Source: Micrasema longulum
Taxonomy: Eukaryota > Arthropoda > Insecta > Trichoptera > Brachycentridae
DNA length: 64,000 bases
NCBI GenBank assembly: GCA_022494885.1
Contig: JAGVSM010002697.1
Coordinates: forward strand, 105,873 to 169,872
Direction: 5' to 3'
The notes below the pieces were generated by a model. It did not search any database. It was not told the origin of the DNA and worked only from the letters and a program-made list of their open reading frames with translations. A program made the translations under genes and the position numbers. This document shows, piece by piece, positions 33,798 through 45,285 of this stretch. Within the stretch, counting starts at the first letter, position 1. The number at the start of each line of letters is the position of its first letter.

Positions 33798-36054
33798 ATG
33801 GCACCTTCTAAAGTTTACGTGATCGGAGTTGGTATGACGAAATTCGAAAAACCGGGTAAAAGGGATGATTTTGATTATCCCGTTATGGCGAAGGAAGCCG
33901 TGACAAAGGCTTTAAGCGATGCTAACGTTCCATACACAACTATTAAACAAGCTTGCGTCGGATATGTCTATGGAGACTCGACTTGCGGACAGCGGTGCCT
34001 TTATGAAGTAGGGATGACCGGTATACCCATTTATAATGTAAATAATAACTGCGCCACCGGTTCCTCGGCTTTGTATTTGGCAAAACAGTTGGTAGAAGCG
34101 GGAAATGATTGCGTATTAGCTTTAGGATTTGAAAAAATGGAGAAGGGTTCCCTCAGCTCCAAATACAACGATCGTACAAATCCCCTCGATAAGCACCTTG
34201 AAAAGATGATCGACCTTTCCGGGATGGATGCATCTCCGATTGCCGCTCAACTGTTCGGTAACGCCGGGATCGAACATATGAATAAATATGGTACAAAGCC
34301 CGTTCATTTTGCTAAAATAGCTTACAAAAATCACAAACATTCCGTTAACAATCCTTACTCCCAGTTCAGAGATGAATACTCCCTTCAGCAGATATTGGAT
34401 TCAACAAAGGTGTTCGGTCCGCTCACCAAACTGCAGTGTTGTCCGACCAGCGACGGCGCCGCCGCTGTTGTCCTGGCAAGTGAGGATTTCGTGCTCCGAA
34501 ATAATCTCAAATCCCGGGCAGTAGAAATCCTCGGAATGGAAATGGCTACGGATCCGCAATCTTCTCTGTCTGATAGCAACATCAAAGTCGTAGGATTCGA
34601 CATGACGGCTATGGCGGCGAAGCGACTGTTTGAAAAAACTGGAACTAGACCCGACCAAGTTCAGGTGGTAGAGCTGCATGACTGCTTCTCCGCAAACGAG
34701 CTGATCACGTACGAAGCGCTGGGTTTGTGCGGGCTCGGGCAGGCGGGGGCCATGATCGATGCCGGAGACAACACGTACGGAGGCAAGTATGTGGTGAACC
34801 CGAGTGGGGGGCTGATCTCCAAGGGGCACCCGTTGGGTGCGACGGGCCTGGCGCAGTGTTCCGAACTGGTTTGGCAAATACGGGGAGAAGCTGGTGCTCG
34901 ACAGGTATTTTTAAATTATTTTTAAATAATAATTCTTATGTTCCATATGGTACCTAATTTTAAATTATTGAGAAAACTCTGAAATCTAACAAATTATTTA
35001 TTCATTTACTTATAGGTAGTTTATTACGCATTATTTGAGATATAAGTCCCAACTCCGTGGAACTAAAAGTCCTGTGTTGAGTTGAAACGAGCAATTAGTT
35101 GACACAGACACATGAGTATATCATCACAAATATATAGGATCAGAAGAACAATAATTTTTAAAAAACAAATATATGGCACTCTGCCCATGTTTAAGCATCC
35201 ACATTTCCTCAACTCTTCCATCTGTTGACAAGAATGTTACACAGTTACATGTGTAAAGTGGCCACTTAAACCAGCCAATGACAGGTCATAAGCCCTGTAA
35301 ATGCCTAGACTTCCATATTCCCTTCTCAACAATGTTTTCCCTCTCTGTTGAAATAAATTTAAATATGAAAAACTCCCTAGGGAGGAAATCCAGCCAGTCT
35401 GCAAGCATTTGGACATACTCAAACATTGTTGAGAAAACTGTTAGTCAACTCCAATATCTTCATGTAAAACTTGAATTTCTGTAAAAATAATAAAATTAGC
35501 AATTTGCTGTATTATGCTAGTAAATGTCTTATCGAGTTCTTGAACTGTTTCAGGTAAAGGGAGCTCGCTTGGCTCTGCAGCACAACCTGGGACTAGGAGG
35601 TGCGGTGATAGTCGCCCTCTACAGGAAAGGATTCTCTTCTCCTGGAGCTGCTGCTGCTGCGGTAGCTGATTCTCCCGATATCTTCCAAGCGCACAAGTAC
35701 CTCAACATTCTTAGTGTCGCAATGGTCGAGGACAAGGAAAATCTCATTGAGAAGGTGAGGGGTATTTACGGATTTAAAGTCAAAAATGGGCCGGGAGGAG
35801 CTGAAGGCTACTGGGTCATCAACGCGAAGGTCGGCAAGGGTAGCATAACTTACAATGGAAAGGAAAAACCGGACGTCACTTTTGTTGTGAACGATAGCGA
35901 CATTTCAGAACTCATATCCGGCAAATTAAACCCCCAGAAAGCATTCTTCCAAGGAAAAGTCAAGGTTCAAGGAAACATGGGCTTGGCTATGAAACTTGCA
36001 GATTTACAAAAAACTGCTGCAGGCCGTATTGAAGAGCTTAGATCAAAACTGTAA
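33798..36054 (+). CDS. SCPx: Sterol carrier protein X: peroxisomal 3-ketoacyl-CoA thiolase fused to SCP-2
   Basis: Exons 33798-34904 and 35554-36054 (phase 0 intron, donor CAG|GTATTT, acceptor TTTCAG) join to 535 codons plus stop, close to the usual ~540. The thiolase part has the nucleophile Cys85 in [19 protein letters not shown] with the catalytic His, and [17 protein letters not shown] with the GHP motif. Residues from about 420 form the SCP-2 lipid-binding domain ([20 protein letters not shown]). The C-terminus is SKL, a canonical peroxisomal targeting signal. SCP-x thiolase cleaves branched 3-oxoacyl-CoAs in peroxisomes; its SCP-2 part binds sterols and fatty acyl-CoAs and in insects supports cholesterol uptake. 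The ATG context is ACCATGG. All residues are in frame; the gene looks intact. The junction [18 protein letters not shown] confirms the splice. Confidence 0.97.
35000..35440 (-). mobile_element. LINE-C copy in the SCP-x intron, antisense
   Basis: On the minus strand a frame from 35422 reads [20 protein letters not shown] then [20 protein letters not shown] and stops at 35237. After it come ~230 bp of 3' UTR ending in GTAATAAACTACCTATAAGT and a TAAATGAATAAAT tail at about 35000. Matching parts lie at 2265, 4275, 17690, 23355 and 25505. The family resembles a non-LTR retroelement, but no RT motif is present, so the class is inferred from the tail. Confidence 0.55.
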
Positions 36055-36877
36055 ATAACTCATTAGATTATAAAAAAAACATAATTTCGCTGGTAATATC
36101 TACTATGCAACATTTTAAGAATATGTTTTCCAATATTATTTTACAGCCAACAATTCATTGTCTTAAAGGAAAATAATATACATATTTCTGTTTAGTTTAC
36201 ATTCATTTAATATGGGTGGTATCAAGGTTATTTTTAATGTATTTATCCTCATAAACTGATAAATTGTGTTACTTAGCATAAATTACCCGAGCAATCAGAA
36301 AATATAATTTTTTAATACTTATTGTTAAATTTAAAAAAAAAAACTTAATTTTACATTACATATCAATGACTGTTGGTTGATAAAAATAATGATTGATGTT
36401 CCATTTTCTCATCATTCTGATTAATTTGAACAATAATGTTGACAAGGTGCTTTGCATTTCTAGGAATGAAAACAGAGTCAACATATAACAGGTTAACATA
36501 AGTTTTGTGAAAATAGTTAGAATTATTGTATGCATCGGTGATAGGGTACAATATTTTTATGATATAAAAAATGTTAAATGTTTTTTAATTTCACCCAATA
36601 CTATTGCTATCTATAAGTTTATGCATTAGTAGTAACCTTATTGGGACTCAAATTATTTTTACTCTTATAATATTTTTATATTCTATTTAATAACATTATT
36701 ATATCAATAGGTAATATAAAATAATAATAGCTATTTACTCTTTGAACTGTCAGATGTTGATAGCTAAAAGCATTTAAATATAAATTATGTATGAAAAAAT
36801 GTTATTTAAAATTCAAACTTTTTTTTTTCATTGTTGTATACATCCCTACTTTTATACAACCAACCTACTGTTTTTTA
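36055..36877. other. 3' flank of SCP-x
   Basis: Likely 3' UTR in the first 100-200 bases; no clear AATAAA close to the stop. The remainder is AT-rich with no feature. Confidence 0.45.
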
Positions 36878-37066
36878 AATTTTTATTATTATTATTATTT
36901 TGCACCACAATAGGCCAGGAGGGCCCAATTACAGTGGTGAATTACAACGCAGAACACCCAGGCTTGAGAACAATCACATTCTATTTTTGTGTTCTCACCG
37001 GGAATCGAACCCTGAACCTTCCGTGCGTGAGACAAGTATCTTCACCACTACACCACGGAGGCCACC
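36878..37066 (-). mobile_element. tRNA-derived SINE, family 3, copy a (minus)
   Basis: In minus orientation the head reads GGCCTCCGTGGTGTAGTGGT, then a B box GGGTTCGATTCCCGG, then a body with CAAGCCTGGGTGTTCTGCGT and CCTCCTGGCC, ending in an AATAATAATAA tail. The same unit is at 56460-56650 in the plus direction. Confidence 0.85.
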
Positions 37067-37208
37067 TGATTATAATTATACTAAATTCCTGAAAACTTAT
37101 GCTAAAGAAATATAAAACATGTGTTTTTTGCTTTAGTGTCAGAGTGCAGAGGATTTAAAAAATAGTTTTGTAATAAACTTTGTGATATTTTCAATCCCCC
37201 TGTGGCAG

Positions 37209-37457
37209 TTAAAATATCGACTGTGTTTGGGTTGGCTCAAAGGCTTCAAACCATGATTTTGGCCAAAGTTGTCTAATTAGTTTAATAATGTTTTTATGTG
37301 TTTTTGACCAATTTTGTGGGTCTTGTACACATTCTGGCAAAAGAATTGCGCCAATAGGTGTTTGCGGTTTAAATACTTCTGCTAAAATGTGTATAGGACC
37401 TACGTAATCGGTTAAAGACACTTGAAACTGCTCTTTCTATAATTGTGGTTCAATGCC
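37209..37457 (-). pseudogene. Possible terminal exon of an unrecognised protein, minus strand
   Basis: On the minus strand, from an acceptor at 37440/37437 (ATTATAG) a frame reads KEQFQVSLTDYVGPIHILAE, continues through LLPECVQDPQNWSKTHKNII and RQLWPKSWFEAFEP, and stops at 37209. The composition (W, P, C spread evenly) is unlike the AT-biased chance frames nearby. A second acceptor (CTGTTTTCAG) 20 bases upstream is in frame except for one TAG, so the exon may be a pseudogene, or the nearer acceptor is used. No upstream exon was found. Function unknown. Confidence 0.35.
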
Positions 37458-37479
37458 CTGAAAACAGTCGATGTAAAAA

Positions 37480-37999
37480 TGTAGTAAATATGTTAAAAAA
37501 TGTTTTTTAATTCAATATAACCTATTTTTTTTATTGTAGTTATAAAAAAACATATTGTGATAGTGTTATTTCTTTTACTAAATCTATCCCTAGATAATTG
37601 ATAGTTGCCGATAAAACTTTTCTAGGCTGTTATTCCAAAGTATCAATATAACTTCTTCCTGACGTTTCCGACCGCATCGCAGTATCTATCCTCTGGACTA
37701 GTGTATTGTTAATCTGGATAATAGGCACTGTAATGTAGCCTGGGATAACAACACGGAAAATGCTATTAGTATGAAAGGCAGTGAAAATCTTCTAAATTTT
37801 AATAGTTATTTATATCTCATCTGTATCGAAATGTTGATAGTTGAGTTTGACATGTCAATGTATTCACATTGTGCACAAATTTCATGTTCATTATATTAGT
37901 TATAGAAGATTTGTAACAGATTTATACTGTTCTTATTTAGTAAGCTAGATACATATTCTTACTTTGATAATGCAAATATAATCTCTTGAATTACATATG
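37480..37999. other. Intergenic, no feature seen
   Basis: A less AT-rich patch at 37650-37740 was not identified. No gene was seen. Confidence 0.4.
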
Positions 38000-38110
38000 T
38001 CATATGCCATGTCTTTCTCGTTTTCTGCATCCATCAACATTCGCATCGTATATATTTTTAGCCGTTCTTTCGCTGTCCATTCGCTCTACATGGCCTTGGC
38101 TACAATGATC
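38000..38110 (-). pseudogene. LINE C-terminal fragment (minus), copy 1
   Basis: The minus strand reads LGHVERMDSERTAKNIYDAN then VDGCRKRERHG, the end of an RTE-like LINE protein (LGHVERM...R..K......G.R.RGRP). The same piece recurs at 38820-39050. Confidence 0.7.
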
Positions 38111-38245
38111 CAGGGACTGTGAAATATTCTATTGTAAATACATCCTTTTAAATAAATATTTCACATCAACCATGTCGGGAATGAAACCCGAGACCTCTTG
38201 CGTGGCAGGCATTCGCGCTAAACATTACACCACGAGGCCGACAGC
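38111..38245 (-). mobile_element. tRNA-derived SINE, family 2, copy b (minus)
   Basis: Head in minus orientation: GGCCTCGTGGTGTAATGTTT, GCCTGCCACGCAAGAGGTCT, CGGGTTTCATTCCCGACATG; body shared with 25905-25990 (GGGACTGTGAAATATTCT). It abuts the LINE fragment at 38000-38110. Confidence 0.8.
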
Positions 38246-38819
38246 GCTATTGAGCTCATTGACAGCATTTATTGAGTCTGATATTAAAAATATTTATCCT
38301 GTTTCATCTGAAAATTTAAGCCACATGTTATCTTCAGTTGCTATCATTTTGATTTGTTTGCATTTTCAAGTGTAAAATTTATGTAATATTTATGCTCCCT
38401 GTTTCTATATTTTCTGTAAATGTTACATTTATTTATTACTTGTATATTTTTTATATTATATCTGACACATTTCGGTCTAAATCTGTTCTTATCAATGCTA
38501 ATTTTGTACTGTCAAGCATCTATATAAAACACACATCTTATTTGACCAGAAAATACTAGTATTTTGTTTAATTTTTACATTTGGACTTTAAACAATATGA
38601 ACTATTCCAATGTCCTTATCAAAAGGTCACATTTTCACACCCAAACAATTCATTTTTAGTTTAATGTTCTGCAAATAAAATAGATTGATAATGTTTTATT
38701 TAAAAATATGATATTTTTTAATTTTACTTTTTTAGTTAATTTTTTTATAGAAATATTTACAAACAGACAGCGCCTCCTCTACATTCATGATTATTCTGAC
38801 ATGAGATGTCCATCTTCAA
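38246..38819. other. Intergenic, no feature seen
   Basis: AT-rich; no gene or repeat supported. Confidence 0.45.
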
Positions 38820-39050
38820 ATATTTGTTAGATTTCGTAATTCCATGTCTTTCTCGTTTTCAGCATCCGTTAACATTCGCATTGTAATTTTTTTTAGCTGT
38901 TCTTTCGCCATCCATTCACTCTACATGTCCAAACCAATGCAGCACTTCTTCTTGATTTTGTCAATAATGCTTGTCTTACCCTTACTTAACGCACGGATCT
39001 TAATAAAACTGTTTAAACAAGTTCAAGTTTTCAGAGTTACCTATCATTAG
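38820..39050 (-). pseudogene. LINE C-terminal fragment (minus), copy 2
   Basis: Minus strand, from about 39010: IRALSKGKTSIIDKIKKK, then GHVE, stop, MDGERTAKKNYNANVNG. It has one frameshift and one or two stops. It extends further toward the N-terminus than copy 1. Confidence 0.7.
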
Positions 39051-39109
39051 GAGTTAATGGAAAACATATTATAGTTTTTATTTTTTATGATGTAGGTACT
39101 TAAAAAAAA

Positions 39110-39385
39110 ATCCTAATAAATTTTTTGGAAAATTGCATTTTTAAATAAAAAAAATTGAGATAAATGTATTCGACCAGCCAAACAATACGCACCGGACGCG
39201 GACTAGGAAAGTGTTTAGGTAAGAGAGGGGAAGGGGTTGAAGGGATGCTAGTCCGATATATAAAGAGTTTTCTCCATTTTCAAATTATAATTTAAAAAAA
39301 TTATTAGGATTTTCTAAAAAAGTTTACCATGAGGAATGTTCTTTTGAATTTTTGGAGTCTAGCCCTGGAACACCATGTTTATTAT
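39110..39385. repeat. Dispersed repeat D, copy 2
   Basis: See 24225-24490; the same blocks in the same order and direction. Confidence 0.55.
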
Positions 39386-39564
39386 GATATTTATTGCTGA
39401 TATATATAATTTAGTAGGTGTCTTTGTTTTTACGAGATATTCCCGCGCTTCTCAGTATTTAACTTTATCGATATTTCCCGGGTACCATAAACTCGCGTTT
39501 ATTGCAAGCTGTGGACTAGAATGAGGATCCACCTGGAGCAGGAAAATAATAGCAAAATTGGTAT

Positions 39565-40260
39565 TTATCTTTAAATATTTCAACCAGCACTCTGAAGCCA
39601 GATGTACTGATTTAAATTGGATTTGGGAGGTATTGTTCACAGATGCTAATGAGGATTCCTCTTTGTCTGATGATATTCCAATCAACTTGATAACAGATTA
39701 ATAAATATTACATGTATACTACAGTCCCGTTTAACCGAATTTCCGGATCAACCGAATCACGTAAATACTTTTTGTATTATCATATTCTATATAAATAGCA
39801 GGCGAGCTCAGCTCCGGTGATTATGATGGTCCATTCCTTCAAGAAAAGAAAGGGCAAAACCATTCAGAAGCAACTAGGATGTTTGAAGACCTCATGGTGT
39901 ACCTTGACCGCCAAGAGGAAAATCTCTTGCTGAGCTACTTCTTATTAAACGCCTTAGAGATCGAGATGTAAAGGAACGTTCTTTTCATATGAAGCAAAAG
40001 AAAATATCACGTTTTGGTATGTTTTTAGAAATTTCATATATTTAATCATTCTATGCCACACGTTTTCGCTGTGTACATATTTTCCGGTTTAACCGAATTT
40101 TCGTATAATCAAAACCTTTTTGGTCCCATCAAATTCGGTTAAACGGGACTGTAGTGTATTTAAATACCTAATTAAACAGTATTTTAACATCTATTTCCCT
40201 TCAGTAAATATTCAAACATAATGAATATCCCTTTTTTTTATTATTTAAGTAAATATTTAA
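39565..40260 (+). repeat. Repeat W, copy 2, split by a Tigger-type insertion
   Basis: 39565-39720 and 40152-40260 together are colinear with 8500-8800: the left part carries SEARCTDLNWI, the right part TTTTAACATCTATTTCCCTT matches 8728-8748. The 430-bp element between them is absent from copy 1. Confidence 0.6.
39722..40151 (+). mobile_element. Pogo/Tigger-like deletion derivative
   Basis: Ends are CAGTCCCGTTTAACCGAATT (39722) and its reverse AAATTCGGTTAAACGGGACTG (to 40151), with TA on both sides (39720-39721, 40152-40153). Inside (39895-40035) frames read EATRMFEDLMVYLDRQEENL and LIKRLRDRDVKERSFHMKQK, the C-terminal end of pogo/Tigger transposases (..LL...RD.A...R.....Q..I..F). The rest of the transposase is deleted, so it cannot move by itself. 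Confidence 0.85.
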
Positions 40261-40984
40261 AAATGATAATTTTTTATTTATTTCAATTATCCAACAAAAT
40301 AAATACAAATATTTACAAGGTTTCCAAAAAATATATACATATATAATACATTTACATTCTTTTTTTATTATTTGTGGATATAGCCACTACTCCGCTGGCC
40401 CATAGACATGTTCGTCGGTGTATTATTTATTTTATACAAATGAGTACTTTCTCATCAATTATAGTTATAGTTTCATATTAAAAAAATTAAAAGAGATTAG
40501 AAAATTAATTTTTAAAATTTGTACATGAAATGAAAAGAGAAAAGACTTACAATAAATATAAATTATACTCTGATATATGAGACATATTCCTCAGCTTCCC
40601 TTTCTAGTCCTTTTAGTTATCTATTTATAGACTAGAGTTTTAAAAAGGTTATTAATTTTGCTTATCGTTATCTCCATACTCAAGAAATTAAATATATAGG
40701 GGCCAGAAGATTGTAATGTCTTTGTCCGTAATTTGATTTGGTGAATCGAGTATTATTTAATAATCGCATTAAAGCTCAGTCCAATATACTGACATCTGTT
40801 AATGAATTTTGTAACATTTTATGTCGAAATAGGTTTGAAGCTTGGCTAAACAGATAGTTAATAAAGTTCACATCCTCTTTTTTCCCATTGAAGACTAGTA
40901 TCAAAATTCAATCAATTAATTTATACACATATTTTTTTAATTCTTTTTTAAAAGGAATAATCCGCTAATTTTAATGCTTCTATT
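40261..40984. other. Intergenic, no feature seen
   Basis: AT-rich, no gene. Confidence 0.45.
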
Positions 40985-41165
40985 TTAAAGGCCTGTCAGC
41001 AGGCGGGAAAGAGAGGATATGTGGAATGAAGTTATGAAAAATACACCACAACACCCAGAGCAGTTGAGAATAAATCCTACTAGGATTTTTTCCTTGCAAT
41101 TGGCAGGAACAGAATCCGCGATGCCAGCTTCACAGTTAGCCATCTAACCAACTGCGCCTGTCTAT
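40985..41165 (-). mobile_element. tRNA-derived SINE, family 4 (minus)
   Basis: Minus orientation head GACAGGCGCAGTTGGTTAGA, then TGGCATCGCGGATTCTGTTC (damaged B box), followed by a body with AGTAGGATTTATTCTCAACT. The A box TGGTTAGATGG is recognisable. Only one copy in the window, so the 3' boundary is uncertain. Confidence 0.6.
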
Positions 41166-41338
41166 TTTTGTTTTTTTTTCTCACGCATTTTGAAACTAAA
41201 ATTATAAAAATAACACCTTTTGTTTTATTTGTTAGTGGAAGAAATTGCTATTTGGCATTAAGCTCGCCAATGTACAAATATATGTACACGAAGGATAATA
41301 AATTTTTACCTACTTTGCTTCCGAGACCAATTAACGTA

Positions 41339-41698
41339 TTAGTCCGAATATAACGCAATACTTTTTACTGAAAATATAAAATTATTAAAAAAAACATTAA
41401 TTCGAGTTTAGGCCGTGTCCAGATGTACCAGAATTTACCCTACATACACACACAGTATAGCCGTTTCACCTATTGCGCACACAGCTATTGCGTGTCAGTT
41501 GCGTTGGTGAGACCTGGGAGCAGAAGAGTGGAAATGACACTGATGATGATACAAGCATGTCTGAAAAATGAAAACATTTTTTTTTTTATAATACAATTAA
41601 CCTTATATTTTTTGCTTTATATTTTCAATTTTTTCTTTCATTCCTGCTCCAAATATATAGGTTGATTTGTACTCGAGGACGCATTATACTCGGACTAA
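41339..41698. mobile_element. TA-target MITE, 360 bp
   Basis: TTAGTCCGAATATAACGCAA at 41339 faces GCATTATACTCGGACTAA ending at 41698; TA flanks both sides (41337-41338, 41699-41700). Tc1/mariner or pogo group by target. No transposase remains. Confidence 0.8.
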
Positions 41699-41700
41699 TA

Positions 41701-43534
41701 TGGTATTTATTTATTTCAATATCACTTTTGTACTTCTTGCAACGTCATTTATATTTAAAAACTGTAATTCCAATATGAGAAAACCACTTAGATACTATGC
41801 AACCTCATTGTAATACATTTTGAAACACAACTTACTAGTCTTTTTTATCAAGGTAAAATAATTTAACTAATTAAATTTTCTTAATACTACCAGATTCAAT
41901 TGGTGTACAATTGTTTTCAATTGAAGCTTCGGATGTGTGCATTTAGAGTAGTTTATCATTTTCCGTTGTTTTCAAAAGGTTTCATAAAAAAATGGCATTT
42001 TCTATAGAATTAGTTCTATAGAGCCGTACCTACCATAGGTTCAATGCCACAAAGAACCAGACACTTGATTATAAGGGATGGCAGCATAATATGCTCGTAA
42101 TTATATACAAACCTGTCCCTTTTCTACTGATTATGGGGCGCTAGTGCCCTTTAGATCTGGCGCGGAAAGCAGGCTTCCTAGAACGCGCTTTTTATAACCT
42201 CACATTAGCGTAAAATAAATAAATAATTTATAACAATTATAATAATATTAGCCTTATACATTTAAAAAATATACTTTTAACCGTTAGAACTCCTTTGGCG
42301 GGAGCCACCCGCCCGAGCAAATTGTCATATAAAAAACGCGGTAACTTTCTTATTGTTCAGCATAAAATGATAGAGTTTCTATCTGTTAGAGAAAAATAAA
42401 CCTCTCATAAACAAAAAAAATATGGGACGAAATACATCAAATTCTTACAACTGATATTCGATGTTTGAAAAATAGTCGGCCCATTGTATACTTTTCTTAA
42501 CTCTTTCACCGCTAAGCTCATTATTCATTTTCATTGTGCTATAGGAACTTACTCATGTTTATGAATGTGTTGATGGAACACTGCACGGAGACACATAAGC
42601 ACAATTATTAATTTTTACATTCTTAAATGATATCTTCAATACATTTGTTCTTGGTAAAACTCAGCAAACACACTTATTGTTTGTTCAAAATTCGTCCAAT
42701 ATTATATCCTAATTTTTCATATTTATTTTTTAACATCTCTTCGAATTTCAAAATGTATGAGAAGTGAAATCATAAAGAAACTCATATTCATGTTATTTTT
42801 TTGTTAAAATAAAAATACTTATCTTTATGATTTTAAGTTCCTACATATAAAATAATAAAAGTGAGTTTATCTTCTGTTAAGATCTGAGTTTTTCGTGGTA
42901 TCTATTATATGGGAAAAATAATATTTAGAATATCGTCTTCAACATGAAAAGATTCATTCTCTGCTCATCACTCTAACATCGGTTTGACATATTGAGATAT
43001 TATGATTATTATTTTAAAAATGATTTATGTTTAAAAAAAAAACAAAACATGAACTAAACAAAATGAACTTTTTGATGTAATTAATGTAGTAGTTATTATT
43101 TAAAGCCGTTATTATTATAAATACAATTATCATGCCTTATCAGTACAATAATAACACTAGGTACTCAATAACACGATCAACGAGCAGTTCCATAGAGATA
43201 AGGCCAATATGAGACTCGAGATACAGCACGAGGTTAATACCGAGCGGGAATTTTAAAACTGTTCTCTAATTTTTTCGCCTGCTCTGATTAAAATCTTTAA
43301 TAATATGAACAAAAATAATACAAAGAGTTATTCAGAGATGTCACTCATCAACAAATGTTCAAGAAATATTTCGATACAAACTTTTTGGCCATCTATTGTG
43401 AACTTATCAAAGTATCAGCCTGTAAACTAGAAAATGTCTAAAGACAGTTGCCGCGTATGTGGGGCTCGATTTTTCAGACTGTCTAAAGATAGTTCCCGCT
43501 AGGATTGGGTTAACAACGATTTAAGATGGAAAGT
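41701..43534. other. Intergenic; possible decayed transposon body
   Basis: No ORF. GTCTAAAGACAGTTGCCGC and GTCTAAAGATAGTTCCCGC (43436, 43485) form a short direct repeat. This stretch could be the unreadable body of the piggyBac-type relic that follows; that is a guess. Confidence 0.35.
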
Positions 43535-43700
43535 CACACTTCTTAGCCAAAAGAGAGAAAGGTGGATCTAAGGACTGTGCAATTTCCAGTAACTGAAATA
43601 ATAAGGGAGGGAGAAAAGAAACAGTGTAGTTTTGCAAAACATATTTCTGGAAATCTGGTCTGCACCCAGGATTGTGTTTTAAAAAATACTACGAAGAAAA
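43535..43700 (+). pseudogene. PiggyBac-like transposase, C-terminal Cys-rich domain relic
   Basis: Across three frames the sequence reads HFLAKREKGGSKDCAISSN, then GEKKQCSFAKHISGN, then SGLHPGLCFKKYYEE. In piggyBac-derived proteins the end is H.L...KGG.K.C.VCS....GG..ET.Y.C..C....GLHP..CF..YHT, and these pieces fit in order and spacing. Two frameshifts and a stop make it inactive. No upstream DDD catalytic region could be read. Confidence 0.6.
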
Positions 43701-45068
43701 AATTTCAATACTCATAAAATAACTGATAAAATGTTTTTTTATTTTAAATAAATTTGTTGGTAAATGAATTTTTTATTTTTTTTGTTAATTGATATTTATT
43801 TCTATTCTTTCAACATTTAATTCAGAGCTAGCCTAAGCTAAACAGTAAGTGTAAAATAAATAGAGTTCAAAGGTTATTGTATATTTAGGTTAATAAACAG
43901 TTGTGTTCTGGAAACTTGGAAAAGTTTAATAATATTAAAAATTACCTAGTTTACATATTCTACATTTCAATTTAGAAAATAATGGAGTTTCTCTAAAATG
44001 ACTGACATATGGAACTCTTTAAATTGTGTTTTTTTTAACAGTTCTTTTAGAAAACGTGAAGATCATTTACAATGAGTGATGTGCTAGTGAAGATCAAATG
44101 TTAAAATATAGATTATTTTAGTTTCTGGATTTCTGTAATTTTTATCTTCGGATCTTTTCTTATCTTCGGAGTTGCGGGGAAGGAATAGAATAAAACAAAA
44201 GTTAAAAGGCGTAATGTGGGCATATATTATAATAACATATGGATGGGTACGTTTTTTCTGTAAAACTGTTTTTTTTAATTAATAAGAAACATTTGCAAGT
44301 TCTTTGTGTATTTGCATAAATATCTTAATTGGTTTCGCTTTTAACCTAAGTTCTAGATTATTGACATTTTTAAATAGATTTATTAACAATATTGCATTTT
44401 GAATGCAACAATTACAGGTAAACACGCTCACACCTTGAGATCACATGAGTACTAGGTCAGTCAGTGGGGGAGAGGGGGACACGGGCAGAGGACAGGGGGC
44501 AAGATGGCTACTACAAGGGCGGGAGGGCAGGGAAGGGGGGGAAATATGTTCCCCCGCTGCCCGCTGAACCCCTCTCCCGACACTTCCCTATTCGTACTTT
44601 AGAAAACCTATTGTTAAATCTACCATTAAATGTATTACATTCATAATTTACCCAATGCTGTTGACAATTGATACAGCACCTTCAAGTTTTGTACTTTCAA
44701 ATCGATTAAAATATTTTGGATAGACGCATAAACGAGTAATATAATTTTTTAACAAATAATCTGGAAAAAAAATCAACAAGTAACATCGTATAATTTATAT
44801 ATGTACTCTTCTCAACAAATTCACCGAGTAAATAATATTAATAATCTTAAAGCGTAAGAATGATTATACAAGACTTTGTACATTGTTTCATGTATAGCGT
44901 GACTATGAGATATCATACTCGTTAAAATAGTACATGGGATTACTATGTTTATAACATAAGTACAATCCTTCCGCAAAGGACACACACGCGTCTCCCGTAG
45001 CGGACCACAACACTAACACTAGTGTGGAACTACCGGAGTGACACGCGTGAGGAACATGTGCAAACAAT
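43701..45068. other. Intergenic, with a G-rich patch
   Basis: 44464-44590 is a strongly purine/G-rich block (GGGGGAGAGGGGGACACGGG, later AAGGGGGGGAAA followed by CCCCCGC), unlike its AT-rich surroundings; no partner found. The rest shows nothing. Confidence 0.45.
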
Positions 45069-45074
45069 TTTATT
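45069..45074 (-). terminator. Possible polyadenylation signal of the minus-strand gene
   Basis: AATAAA on the minus strand (CAACAATAAAATTG context), 212 bases past the stop codon at 45286. Confidence 0.4.
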
Positions 45075-45285
45075 GTTAGCTGCTCCATCATCCACAATCA
45101 CGGAGGAATCCACCCATCTTGCTTCCATTACTCAATAATTTATATTACATTCTAACAGTACATTCTTTATAGAAAGTCTTTCTTCTACATACATATTAAG
45201 AAGGTGGGTTTGTTTCATCAGATGGCCTCTCCTCCGAGGGGTAGAATACTAGGCGAACCGCACACGGGTGCACAATAATCCCCGG

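Noticed and set aside
34401..34877. 158-codon minus-strand frame
   Set aside because: It is the shadow of the SCP-x thiolase exon.
33798..34957. Thiolase ending at the in-frame stop at 34925 as a separate short protein
   Set aside because: The consensus donor at 34905 and the perfect family match across the splice to 35554 show the stop is intronic.
36990..37066. tRNA gene on the minus strand
   Set aside because: The head matches another copy at 56460 with the same body and tail, so it is SINE family 3.
43434..43500. Zinc-finger protein start (CRVCGARFF)
   Set aside because: The frame stops soon and the same bases recur 49 bases later as a short direct repeat; more likely transposon debris.
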